A DNA stretch of 10,529 nt from Gammaproteobacteria bacterium (GTDB lineage Bacteria; Pseudomonadota; Gammaproteobacteria; Steroidobacterales; Rariloculaceae): the NCBI GenBank assembly GCA_016927175.1, contig JAFGNC010000547.1, positions 1 through 10,529 of the forward strand. The letters are read 5' to 3'. Shown here one piece after another: positions 1 through 5,726 of this stretch (its first letter is position 1; the number at the start of each line of letters is the position of its first letter). Below the pieces are notes generated by a model. That model saw only the letters and a list, made by a program, of their open reading frames with translations, was not told the origin of the DNA and searched no databases. Both the position numbers and the translations under genes were made by a program.

Positions 1-312
1 CACGGCTGGACCCGCGGCACCGACCTGACGCTGACGGACGCGGTCGAGCGGTATACGGCGCACGGGCTGCGCCACGTGCTGTGCACGGACGTCGCACGCG
101 ACGGCGCGCTGGCCGGCCCGAACGTGGAGCTGTACCGGCAGTGCGCCGCCGATTGGCCGCAGATCGCCTTCCAGGCGTCCGGCGGCATCCGGGACGCGGC
201 CGATCTCGACGTGCTGGCCCGGGCCGGCGCCGCCGCCGCGATCTCGGGCAAGGCGCTGCTCGAGGGGCGACTGACCGACGAGGAGATCAGAGGATTCTTA
301 CCAAACGCATAA
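1..312 (+). CDS. hisA: HisA, phosphoribosylformimino-AICAR isomerase, C-terminal part
   Basis: This is the last 103 codons of HisA; the start lies before the window. HisA opens the ribose ring of ProFAR in histidine synthesis (an Amadori rearrangement to PRFAR), in the cytoplasm. The visible part is the second half of the TIM barrel. It has the GW start of a strand-loop segment, then LCTDVARDG with GPN behind it (the phosphate- and catalysis-associated loop that is usually TDIxRDGxxxGxN), then ASGGIRD (second phosphate loop), and finally SGKALLEGRLTDEE, the usual end of the family. The stop is TAA at 310-312. It overlaps hisF by 19 bases, which implies translational coupling inside a his operon whose earlier genes are upstream. 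HisA and HisF are homologous barrels, but this fragment has the HisA-type GKALLEGR end, while the next gene has HisF-only motifs, so the assignment is secure. Confidence 0.95.
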   Translation, partial: HGWTRGTDLTLTDAVERYTAHGLRHVLCTDVARDGALAGPNVELYRQCAADWPQIAFQASGGIRDAADLDVLARAGAAAAISGKALLEGRLTDEEIRGFLPNA

Positions 313-1148
313 TCCCGTGTCTCGACGTGCGCGACGGGCTCGTCGTCAAAGGCGTGCAGTTCCGCAATCACCGCGTCATGGGCGACATCATGGAGCTCGC
401 GGAGCGCTACCGCGACGAGGGCGCGGACGAGCTCGTGTTCTACGACATCACGGCGAGCCCCGACGGCCGCACCGTCGACCGCAGCTGGGTCAACAAGGTG
501 GCGCGCGCGCTGGACGTGCCCTTCTGCGTCGCCGGCGGCATACGCACGCTCGGCGACGCGGAGACCGTGCTGAACTACGGCGCCGACAAGGTTTCCGTCA
601 ACACACCGGCGCTTGAGAACCCGGGGTTCGTCGACCAGCTCGTGCGCCGCTTCGGATCGCAGTGCGTCGTGATCGGCGTCGACACGCTGGCCCGTGACGG
701 CGGCTACGAGGTTCATCAGTACACCGGCGACCCCAGCCGCTCGCGCTCGAGCCGGCGGCGCACGCTCGACTGGGTGCGCGAGGTCGAAGACCGCGGCGCC
801 GGTGAGATCGTGCTGAACTGCATGAATCAGGACGGCGTGCGCCGCGGCTACGACATCGAGCAGCTGTCGCTGGTACGCGATGCCGTGCGGCTGCCGCTGA
901 TCGCGTCCGGCGGCGCCGGCGCGATGGAGCACTTCAGGGAGGTCTTCGACAAGGCCCGCGTGGACGGCGCGCTCGCGGCCAGCGTGTTCCATTCCGCGGC
1001 GATATCGATCCCTGAGCTGAAGCGATATCTGCGCGATTCGGGCGTCGCCGTGCGGCCGACGCTCGACGGCGTCGCCGCGGCCGGATGCGCCGCCGGCGGC
1101 AGCGGTGAAGCGGGAACCGGCGCCGCGGGCGCGGAGGAGCCACGGTGA
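294..1148 (+). CDS. hisF: HisF, imidazole glycerol phosphate synthase cyclase subunit (ATT start)
   Basis: HisF is the cyclase subunit of IGP synthase. With ammonia from HisH it turns PRFAR into imidazole glycerol phosphate and AICAR. The sequence starts ILTKRIIPCLDVRDG, where the family starts MLAKRIIxCLDVxDG. If ATT at 294 is codon 1, the catalytic residues are D11, K19 and D130, exactly the numbering of the well-studied Thermotoga enzyme. GAGGAG at 280-285 stands 8 bases before this ATT. No ATG, GTG or TTG gives a sensible start: the in-frame ATG at 81 would add 71 arginine-rich residues read out of frame through hisA. Other motifs are GGIRT, NYGADKVSVNT, GAGEIVLNCMNQDGVR, SGGAGAMEHF and LAASVFH, which match the enterobacterial subgroup. 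The chain is 284 residues against about 253-258 normally. The extra is a C-terminal tail rich in Ala and Gly after about residue 255. The TGA overlaps the GTG of hisE (GTGA). Product is certain; the start codon is inferred. Confidence 0.93.
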   Translation: MLTKRIIPCLDVRDGLVVKGVQFRNHRVMGDIMELAERYRDEGADELVFYDITASPDGRTVDRSWVNKVARALDVPFCVAGGIRTLGDAETVLNYGADKVSVNTPALENPGFVDQLVRRFGSQCVVIGVDTLARDGGYEVHQYTGDPSRSRSSRRRTLDWVREVEDRGAGEIVLNCMNQDGVRRGYDIEQLSLVRDAVRLPLIASGGAGAMEHFREVFDKARVDGALAASVFHSAAISIPELKRYLRDSGVAVRPTLDGVAAAGCAAGGSGEAGTGAAGAEEPR

Positions 1149-1459
1149 ACGACTTACGCTTTCTGTCGGCGCTCGAGGAAATCATCTCGGCCAGGATCGA
1201 GGAAGACGCCGACGCCAGCTACACGGCACGGCTCGCGCAACGCGGCGTGCTGAAGGTCGCGCAAAAAGTCGGCGAGGAAGGCGTCGAGCTCGCGCTGGCG
1301 GCGGCCGCGCAGGACGAAGGCCGCGTCACGGCCGAAGCGGCCGATCTGCTCTATCACCTGCTCGTGCTGCTGAGGCTGCGGAACCTGTCGCTCGGCGCCG
1401 TCGTCGGCGAGCTCGAGCGGCGACACGCCGCCGCACCGGCCACCGACGGTTCCGACTGA
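1145..1459 (+). CDS. hisE: HisE, phosphoribosyl-ATP pyrophosphatase, stand-alone
   Basis: HisE removes pyrophosphate from phosphoribosyl-ATP, the second step of histidine synthesis. The 104-residue protein fits the all-alpha MazG-like fold of this family. FLSALEEIISAR is the first helix, followed by SYTARLAQRGVLKVAQKVGEEGVELALAA, in which the E-E-x-x-E acidic residues bind magnesium, and then EAADLLYHLLVLL with further E and D ligands. The end SLGAVVGELERRH is typical. It starts with GTG at 1145, overlapping the hisF stop by four bases (GTGA), with GGAG at 1134-1137 as ribosome binding site. It is the last gene of the run; about 330 bases of non-coding DNA follow. In many gammaproteobacteria this activity is fused to HisI (HisIE). 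Here there is no HisI part and no separate hisI gene next to it, so phosphoribosyl-AMP cyclohydrolase must be encoded elsewhere. Confidence 0.94.
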   Translation: MNDLRFLSALEEIISARIEEDADASYTARLAQRGVLKVAQKVGEEGVELALAAAAQDEGRVTAEAADLLYHLLVLLRLRNLSLGAVVGELERRHAAAPATDGSD

Positions 1460-1793
1460 CAGGGCCGCCTCGCCCGAAGGCTGTCGCCGCGACGGCCGTG
1501 CATTCCGTCGCCAAGCGCAGCCTTGTCCGTTACGGAAATTGCCGGCTCAGGGGATTTACAAGGTTTACATAAGGCTTGCTCCGGAGCGGGAGACCCTGTA
1601 GCGTGCCCCCTTCGTCATTTGTTGTGTTCTCTGCGCAACCTCACGGGCTTCGCGGAGCGCTGCGATGACGTAGATTCGCCACAACCCACGAGCTCGATGC
1701 AGGATGCGCCGGCTCTCGGGGTGCGCAGACCGTGCTCTGAAGCGAGCGGGCGGTCGTCGTGCTCGAGCGACGAAGAAGAGGAAAGGAAGCCTG
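1460..1793. other. Intergenic region between hisE and the OmpA-like gene
   Basis: These 334 bases show no convincing gene. The reading frames that cross them are arginine-rich and lack family motifs. After hisE there is a weak imperfect hairpin (1480-1496, with one G-T pair) without a T-run, so no clear intrinsic terminator. Around 1555-1569 the hexamer TTTACA occurs twice, 9 bases apart. GCTCCGGAGC at 1578-1587 is a perfect 10-base palindrome. A weak candidate promoter lies at 1576-1604. If that promoter is used, the OmpA-like mRNA would carry a leader of about 180 bases. A purine-rich stretch with AAGGAAG just before 1794 is the ribosome binding site. Confidence 0.5.
1576..1604 (+). promoter_or_regulatory. 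Weak candidate sigma70 promoter for the OmpA-like gene
   Basis: TTGCTC (1576-1581) and TAGCGT (1599-1604) are separated by 17 bases, the ideal spacing. Each hexamer matches only three of six consensus positions. The palindrome GCTCCGGAGC overlaps the -35 element and spacer and could be an operator. It is placed here because of the spacing and because the gene downstream is very probably transcribed on its own. The match is weak. Confidence 0.28.
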
Positions 1794-2891
1794 ATGAAGA
1801 CCTATTTGCGGTTTGCGATGCTCGCCAGCGGCCTGACTGCCGGCGTAGCCGCCGGACAGCCGGCCGAGTCCGTATCCGAGAACGAGACGGTGACCGAATC
1901 CCGGGGCTATGTCTCGATCCTGCCCTACCACTACTCGATCGACTCGGACCGCGCCGCGGGTGACGACGGACGCGGGCTTGCGATCGCGTACGGCCGTCGA
2001 TGGCACGGCGGCTGGTTCTGGGAAGCGCAGACCTACGGCACGCTGCTCGACACGCCGCAGGATGCATCCACGGATTTCTACCAGCACGGTGCGTCGCTCG
2101 ACGTCGGTGTCCGGCTGAATCCGCGGAGCGACGGCGCTTCGCCTTTCTTCATCGCCGGAGCGGGCCTCGTGCGCAACGACGTGTTTCCCGACGCCGGTGA
2201 CGATACCGACTGGACCGGCAACGTCGGCCTCGGCTTCGTGACGGGCGGGCTCGGCAACGGCGGCGTTCGCCTGCGCGGCGAAGCGCGCTACGTCTACGAC
2301 ACCTTCGAGACGCCGGCCGGCCAGGACGGCATGAACGAGTGGCGCATCGGTCTCGGCGTCATGGTGCCGCTCGGCCGCCGCGTCGTCGAGCGGGAGCTCG
2401 TTCGCGAGCGGGTCGTGACGGAGACGGTCACCGAGACGGCGCCTGCCGATATCGTCGACAGCGACGACGACGGCGTGCCGGATCAGATCGACCGCTGCCC
2501 GGGCACGCTGGAGGGCCTCGCGACCGACAACCGCGGCTGCGCATCGGAGGCGCAGACGCTGCGGCTCGACGGCGTCAACTTCGAGCTGAACTCGGCGCAG
2601 CTGACCCCTGGCGCCAGCGAGACGCTGCGGCGCGTCGCGGAATCGCTGCGCGGCGAGCCGAACCTGCGGGCCGAAATCGCGGGCCATACGGACAGCAGCG
2701 GCGCCGACGACTACAACATGCGGTTGTCGCAGCAGCGCGCCGAGTCGGTTAGGGAATTTCTGATCTCGCAGGGCGTCGAAGCCGACCGGCTCCGGGCGCG
2801 CGGTTACGGCGAGACGCAGCCGGTGGCCGGCAACGACACGGAGTCGGGCCGCGCCATGAACCGCCGGGTGGAGTTCAGAGTCGTCAACTGA
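1794..2891 (+). CDS. OmpA-family outer-membrane protein with TSP3 repeat and peptidoglycan-binding domain
   Basis: The 365-residue protein links the outer membrane to the cell wall. Residues 1 to about 20 form a signal peptide (MKTYLRF, then a hydrophobic run ending VAAG before QPAES). Residues about 30-200 are rich in alternating aromatic and glycine residues (GYVSILPYHYSI, WFWEAQTYG, FFIAGAGL, GEARYVYDTF), consistent with an eight-strand OmpA-like barrel. A charged linker ERELVRERVVTETVTET follows. Residues 219-238 hold DSDDDGVPDQIDRCPGT, a thrombospondin type 3 calcium-binding repeat. Residues 255-365 are the OmpA C-terminal domain, with GHTDSSG (D300) and LSQQRAESV (R315), the aspartate-arginine pair that holds diaminopimelate, and NRRVEFRV at the end. 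The ATG at 1794 is preferred to the in-frame ATG at 1704 because it gives the signal peptide directly and follows AAGGAAG. It is monocistronic, convergent with the lysine gene. It is OmpA/OprF-like, but the exact orthologue is not clear. Confidence 0.92.
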   Translation: MKTYLRFAMLASGLTAGVAAGQPAESVSENETVTESRGYVSILPYHYSIDSDRAAGDDGRGLAIAYGRRWHGGWFWEAQTYGTLLDTPQDASTDFYQHGASLDVGVRLNPRSDGASPFFIAGAGLVRNDVFPDAGDDTDWTGNVGLGFVTGGLGNGGVRLRGEARYVYDTFETPAGQDGMNEWRIGLGVMVPLGRRVVERELVRERVVTETVTETAPADIVDSDDDGVPDQIDRCPGTLEGLATDNRGCASEAQTLRLDGVNFELNSAQLTPGASETLRRVAESLRGEPNLRAEIAGHTDSSGADDYNMRLSQQRAESVREFLISQGVEADRLRARGYGETQPVAGNDTESGRAMNRRVEFRVVN

Positions 2892-2899
2892 TCGTGCGG

Positions 2900-2933
2900 A
2901 CGGCCGCTCGGGCCTGCGCTCCCGAGCGGCCGT
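2900..2933. terminator. Strong hairpin between two convergent genes, probable bidirectional terminator
   Basis: A perfect 13-base inverted repeat (ACGGCCGCTCGGG at 2900-2912 and its complement at 2921-2933) encloses an 8-base loop. It starts 8 bases after the OmpA-like stop and lies 24 bases beyond the end of the lysC-lysA gene, which is read from the other side. Neither strand has a T-run after the stem, so it is not a textbook intrinsic terminator. It could stop transcription with Rho or protect both 3' ends. Confidence 0.7.
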
Positions 2934-2957
2934 GCTTCGCTGTGCCGGGCCAAACCG

Positions 2958-5606
2958 TCAGCGCGCCGGAGGCAGCAGCATTTCCTCCGCAGGCTCGCGC
3001 AGGTTGTAGCGCGAGCTCATGGCGTGGCCGTAAGCGCCGACGTTCGCGATCAGCAGCACGTCCCCTTCCTGCGTCGCCGGCATCAGGCGGTCCGATCCCA
3101 GCCGGTCGCCGGTCTCGCATATCGGCCCGACTACCGTCACGACGTCCGTGGCGGACTCGCCGAGGCGCGTCAGGTTCACGATCTCGTGGTACGCGCCGTA
3201 CAGCGCCGGGCGGATCAGGCTGTTCATGCCCGTATTGACGCCGATGTACTGCACGTCTCCCTTGCCCTTCTTCTGCGTGACGCGGGTCAGCAGCACGCCG
3301 GCCTGCGCGATGATGTAGCGGCCGGGCTCGAGCCAGATCTCGCGGCCCGCGCACGCGTTCCTGACTTCGCCGAGACCGGCGTCGAGCGCGCGCATGTCGA
3401 GCGGCCGCTGCCCGGCCTTCTCCGGCACGCCGAGGCCGCCGCCGAGGTCGAGGTAACGCGTCTCGGGAAAACGCTCGAGCAGCTCCACGAGCTGCTGCCC
3501 CGTATCGCGCCACGCCTCCGGCGTCAGCACGCCGCTGCCCGTATGCGAGTGCAGCCCTACGACGCGTGCGCCGCTCGCCGCCACGAGCCGCGCAAGCTCG
3601 TCGATCTCGAACAACGGCACGCCGAACTTCGAATGCGCGCCGGCCGTGCGCACGTGCTCGTGGTGCCCGCGACCCTGACCGGTGTCGATGCGGATGAACA
3701 GCTCCGCGCCGCGGAACAGCTCCGGCCACGCCTGCAGCGGATACAGGTTGTCGAGCGTGAGCCAGACGCCCTGCTGCCGGCCCCATTCGTATTCCTCGCG
3801 AGGCGCAAAATTCGGCGTGAACAGGATCCTGTTGCGGTCGAGCCGCGGGAACAGCGTCAGGACCCGCTCGATCTCGCCGGGCGACACGCACTCGAAGTTC
3901 ACGCCGCGAGCGTGAACGGTCCGCAGCACGTCCGGGTGCGGGTTGGCCTTCATCGCATAGAACACGGCGTCTACGGAGTCCAGCGACTTCAACGCGTCCA
4001 GCGCCGCCTCGATGCTGCGCTGATCGTAGACGTAAGCCGAGCCGTGCTCGACGGCGAGCTCGAGCAGCTCGTCGCGCCGCTCCGTCCACCACGGCTTAAG
4101 CGCCGGCACTCGCGCCGGCGCACCGCTCGAGAACTGCTCCCACGTCGCGCCGAACACGCCTCCCTCGAACCGAGTGACGAGCAGGCCGTGCAGGTGCTGC
4201 ACGAGCTTGTAAGCGTGCTCGGAGCCGACGACGAAGGTCAGATTCAGGTCGTTGGCCGCCTGCGTCACGAGATGCACCTGGTATTCCTCGAATAGCTCGA
4301 GCACCGAGCTCAGCTCGTGCAGTATCGTGCGGATACGGCGTCCGACGAGCGTGATCGCTCCGCAGTCGCGCAGCACCGATACTCGGCACATCCGCCGCAG
4401 ATCCTCGATCAGCGCATCGAGCGATTCCGGGTCGACGCCGTTCGCGCCGACGTCCACCGTCACCGTGACGTTGCTCTCGGACGTCGAGATCAGGTCGACG
4501 GACACGCCGTGCTCGCGGAACCGCGCGAAGGCCTCGGCCAGGAACCCGACCTGATGCCACATCTCCATCGATTCCATCGAGATCAGCGTGATGCCGGTGC
4601 GGTGCGAGATCGCCTTCAGCTGCGGCACGTCGTCGCCCGGTGCATCCGAGATCACGGTGCCTTCCCACTCCGGATGCGCCGTGCACTTCAGGAACAGCGG
4701 GATGCCCGACCCGCGAACAGGGGAAATGCTGCGCGGGTGCAGGATGCCGCCGCCCGCGGACGCGATCTCCTGGGCTTCCTGATAGTGCAGACTCCGGATC
4801 AGCCGCGCGGAGGGCACGGCCTTCGGATCTGCGCTGAAGAAGCCGGGCACGTCGGTCCAGTTCTCCAGCCGCCGCGCCTGCAGCATGCCGGCGAGGTAAG
4901 CGGCCGACGTGTCCGAGCCGCCGCGCCCGAGCAGCACCGTCTGATCCTGTGCGTTGCGCGCGATGAAGCCCTGCGTCAGCACGAAGCCGTCGATGCCCGC
5001 GAACTGGTGCTGCAGCGCATCGCTCGGGCTGTAGTCGCAACGCGCCGACAGGAACTGACTGCGCTCCGTCTGCTCGCGGCTGCCGGAGCTTTTGAGCAGC
5101 GTCCGCGCGTCCTGCCACACCGCCGGCAGGCCGATGCGCTTCAGGTAGGCCGCGCCGAGGCGCGTCGCGGCCAGCTCGCCCGTCGCCAGCACGCGCGCGT
5201 GCACTCGCGGGCTCACCTCGCCGACCAGTCGCACCCCGGCGATCAGCTGCTCGAGCTTGCCGAACAGCTCCCCGAGCATCGATCCGTCCACGTCGAGATC
5301 GGCGGCGAGCTCGTCGTGCTGCGCGCGGATGCGCATCAGCTTCTGCTCCGTCGCGTCGCCGCGCTCCGCCGTATCGAGCAGGTCGATCAGCGCATTCGAC
5401 ACGCCGGCCAGGGCCGAATGGAAGATCACGGGCTTCACGCCCTCCTCGAGACGCCGACGAACGAGGTCGGCTATGCGGCCCCAGTTCTCCGCGGTCGCCA
5501 CGCTGCGGCCGCCGAACTTCATGACGACCCAGGGGGAGTCGGGATAAGGCGTCTCCACGCCCTGGTCGACGCCGAGACTCCGGTGCACGATCATGGCCAC
5601 AGTCAA
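2958..5606 (-). CDS. Bifunctional aspartokinase / diaminopimelate decarboxylase (LysC-LysA fusion)
   Basis: One 882-residue chain carries the first and the last enzyme of lysine synthesis. Residues about 27-325 are aspartokinase: MKFGGRSVA (K30), GRGGSDTSAA (residues 227-235), NWTDVPGFFSADP, and HPRSISPVR. Residues about 330-485 hold two ACT domains, the usual site of feedback by lysine (HQVGFLAEAF, STSESNVTVTVD, QAANDLNLTFVVG). Residues 499-882 are PLP-dependent diaminopimelate decarboxylase. K553 in YAMKANPHP binds PLP; HSHTGSG, LGGGLG and EPGRY hold phosphate and substrate; C830 in CETGD is the catalytic cysteine (usually CESGD). The frame is open throughout, so the fusion is not an artefact of a lost stop. 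The same order is known from xanthomonads. The start is uncertain: TTG 5606 (4 bases after AGGAG), GTG 5600 or ATG 5594; no domain depends on it. An oddity is the arginine in KFGGRSV, where KFGGTSV is usual. Confidence 0.95.
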   Translation of the reverse strand: MTVAMIVHRSLGVDQGVETPYPDSPWVVMKFGGRSVATAENWGRIADLVRRRLEEGVKPVIFHSALAGVSNALIDLLDTAERGDATEQKLMRIRAQHDELAADLDVDGSMLGELFGKLEQLIAGVRLVGEVSPRVHARVLATGELAATRLGAAYLKRIGLPAVWQDARTLLKSSGSREQTERSQFLSARCDYSPSDALQHQFAGIDGFVLTQGFIARNAQDQTVLLGRGGSDTSAAYLAGMLQARRLENWTDVPGFFSADPKAVPSARLIRSLHYQEAQEIASAGGGILHPRSISPVRGSGIPLFLKCTAHPEWEGTVISDAPGDDVPQLKAISHRTGITLISMESMEMWHQVGFLAEAFARFREHGVSVDLISTSESNVTVTVDVGANGVDPESLDALIEDLRRMCRVSVLRDCGAITLVGRRIRTILHELSSVLELFEEYQVHLVTQAANDLNLTFVVGSEHAYKLVQHLHGLLVTRFEGGVFGATWEQFSSGAPARVPALKPWWTERRDELLELAVEHGSAYVYDQRSIEAALDALKSLDSVDAVFYAMKANPHPDVLRTVHARGVNFECVSPGEIERVLTLFPRLDRNRILFTPNFAPREEYEWGRQQGVWLTLDNLYPLQAWPELFRGAELFIRIDTGQGRGHHEHVRTAGAHSKFGVPLFEIDELARLVAASGARVVGLHSHTGSGVLTPEAWRDTGQQLVELLERFPETRYLDLGGGLGVPEKAGQRPLDMRALDAGLGEVRNACAGREIWLEPGRYIIAQAGVLLTRVTQKKGKGDVQYIGVNTGMNSLIRPALYGAYHEIVNLTRLGESATDVVTVVGPICETGDRLGSDRLMPATQEGDVLLIANVGAYGHAMSSRYNLREPAEEMLLPPAR

Positions 5607-5616
5607 CGCTCTCCTG

Positions 5617-5629
5617 ATGATCGGATCAT
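5617..5629. repeat. Perfect 6-1-6 palindrome in front of lysC-lysA
   Basis: ATGATC-G-GATCAT on the + strand is a perfect interrupted palindrome. On the minus strand it ends one base before the AGGAG ribosome binding site of the lysine gene, and it begins three bases after the T-run of the upstream hairpin. It could be a regulator site or a small mRNA structure affecting initiation. Nothing in the sequence names a binding protein. Confidence 0.4.
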
Positions 5630-5632
5630 TCG

Positions 5633-5661
5633 AAAACCGGATCGGCGAAAGCCGAGTCCGG
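5633..5661 (-). terminator. Intrinsic-terminator-like hairpin, possible attenuator before lysC-lysA
   Basis: Read on the minus strand, the stem is CCGGA / TCCGG plus TCGGC / GCCGA, ten pairs with one bulged C, closed by a TTTC loop. TTTT follows directly (5636-5633). This is the form of a Rho-independent terminator. It ends 26 bases before the first possible start of lysC-lysA, too close for another promoter to fit comfortably behind it. It is therefore either the end of the ilvD transcript with a promoter overlapping it, or a leader structure that limits read-through into the lysine gene. Confidence 0.55.
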
Positions 5662-5670
5662 CGCCGGTAG

Positions 5671-5718
5671 GGAAAAGGCAGGCGCCGCGCCGCGGCGGCC
5701 GGACACCGCCGCGCCGCG
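5671..5718 (-). terminator. GC-rich hairpin after ilvD
   Basis: Just behind the ilvD stop, 5706-5718 pairs with 5686-5698: twelve of thirteen bases pair around a 7-base loop. A TTTT tract comes at 5676-5673, but nine bases after the stem, which is far for an intrinsic terminator. It may stabilise or end the ilvD mRNA together with the second hairpin at 5633-5661. The local sequence is a run of G and C in which chance pairing is likely. Confidence 0.4.
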
Positions 5719-5726
5719 CGGGCCCG

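Noticed and set aside
81..293. In-frame ATG at 81 as the start of hisF
   Set aside because: It adds 71 arginine-rich residues read out of frame through hisA; HisF homology begins at codon 294.
1480..1496. Terminator hairpin after hisE
   Set aside because: The stem is short, contains a G-T pair and has no T-run; not better than chance in this composition.
1704..1793. ATG 1704 as start of the OmpA-like gene
   Set aside because: It would put 30 basic residues in front of a good signal peptide; ATG 1794 has the ribosome binding site directly before it.
5607..5726. Lysine riboswitch before lysC-lysA
   Set aside because: The gap is 120 bases, shorter than the lysine riboswitch, and none of its conserved features could be recognised.
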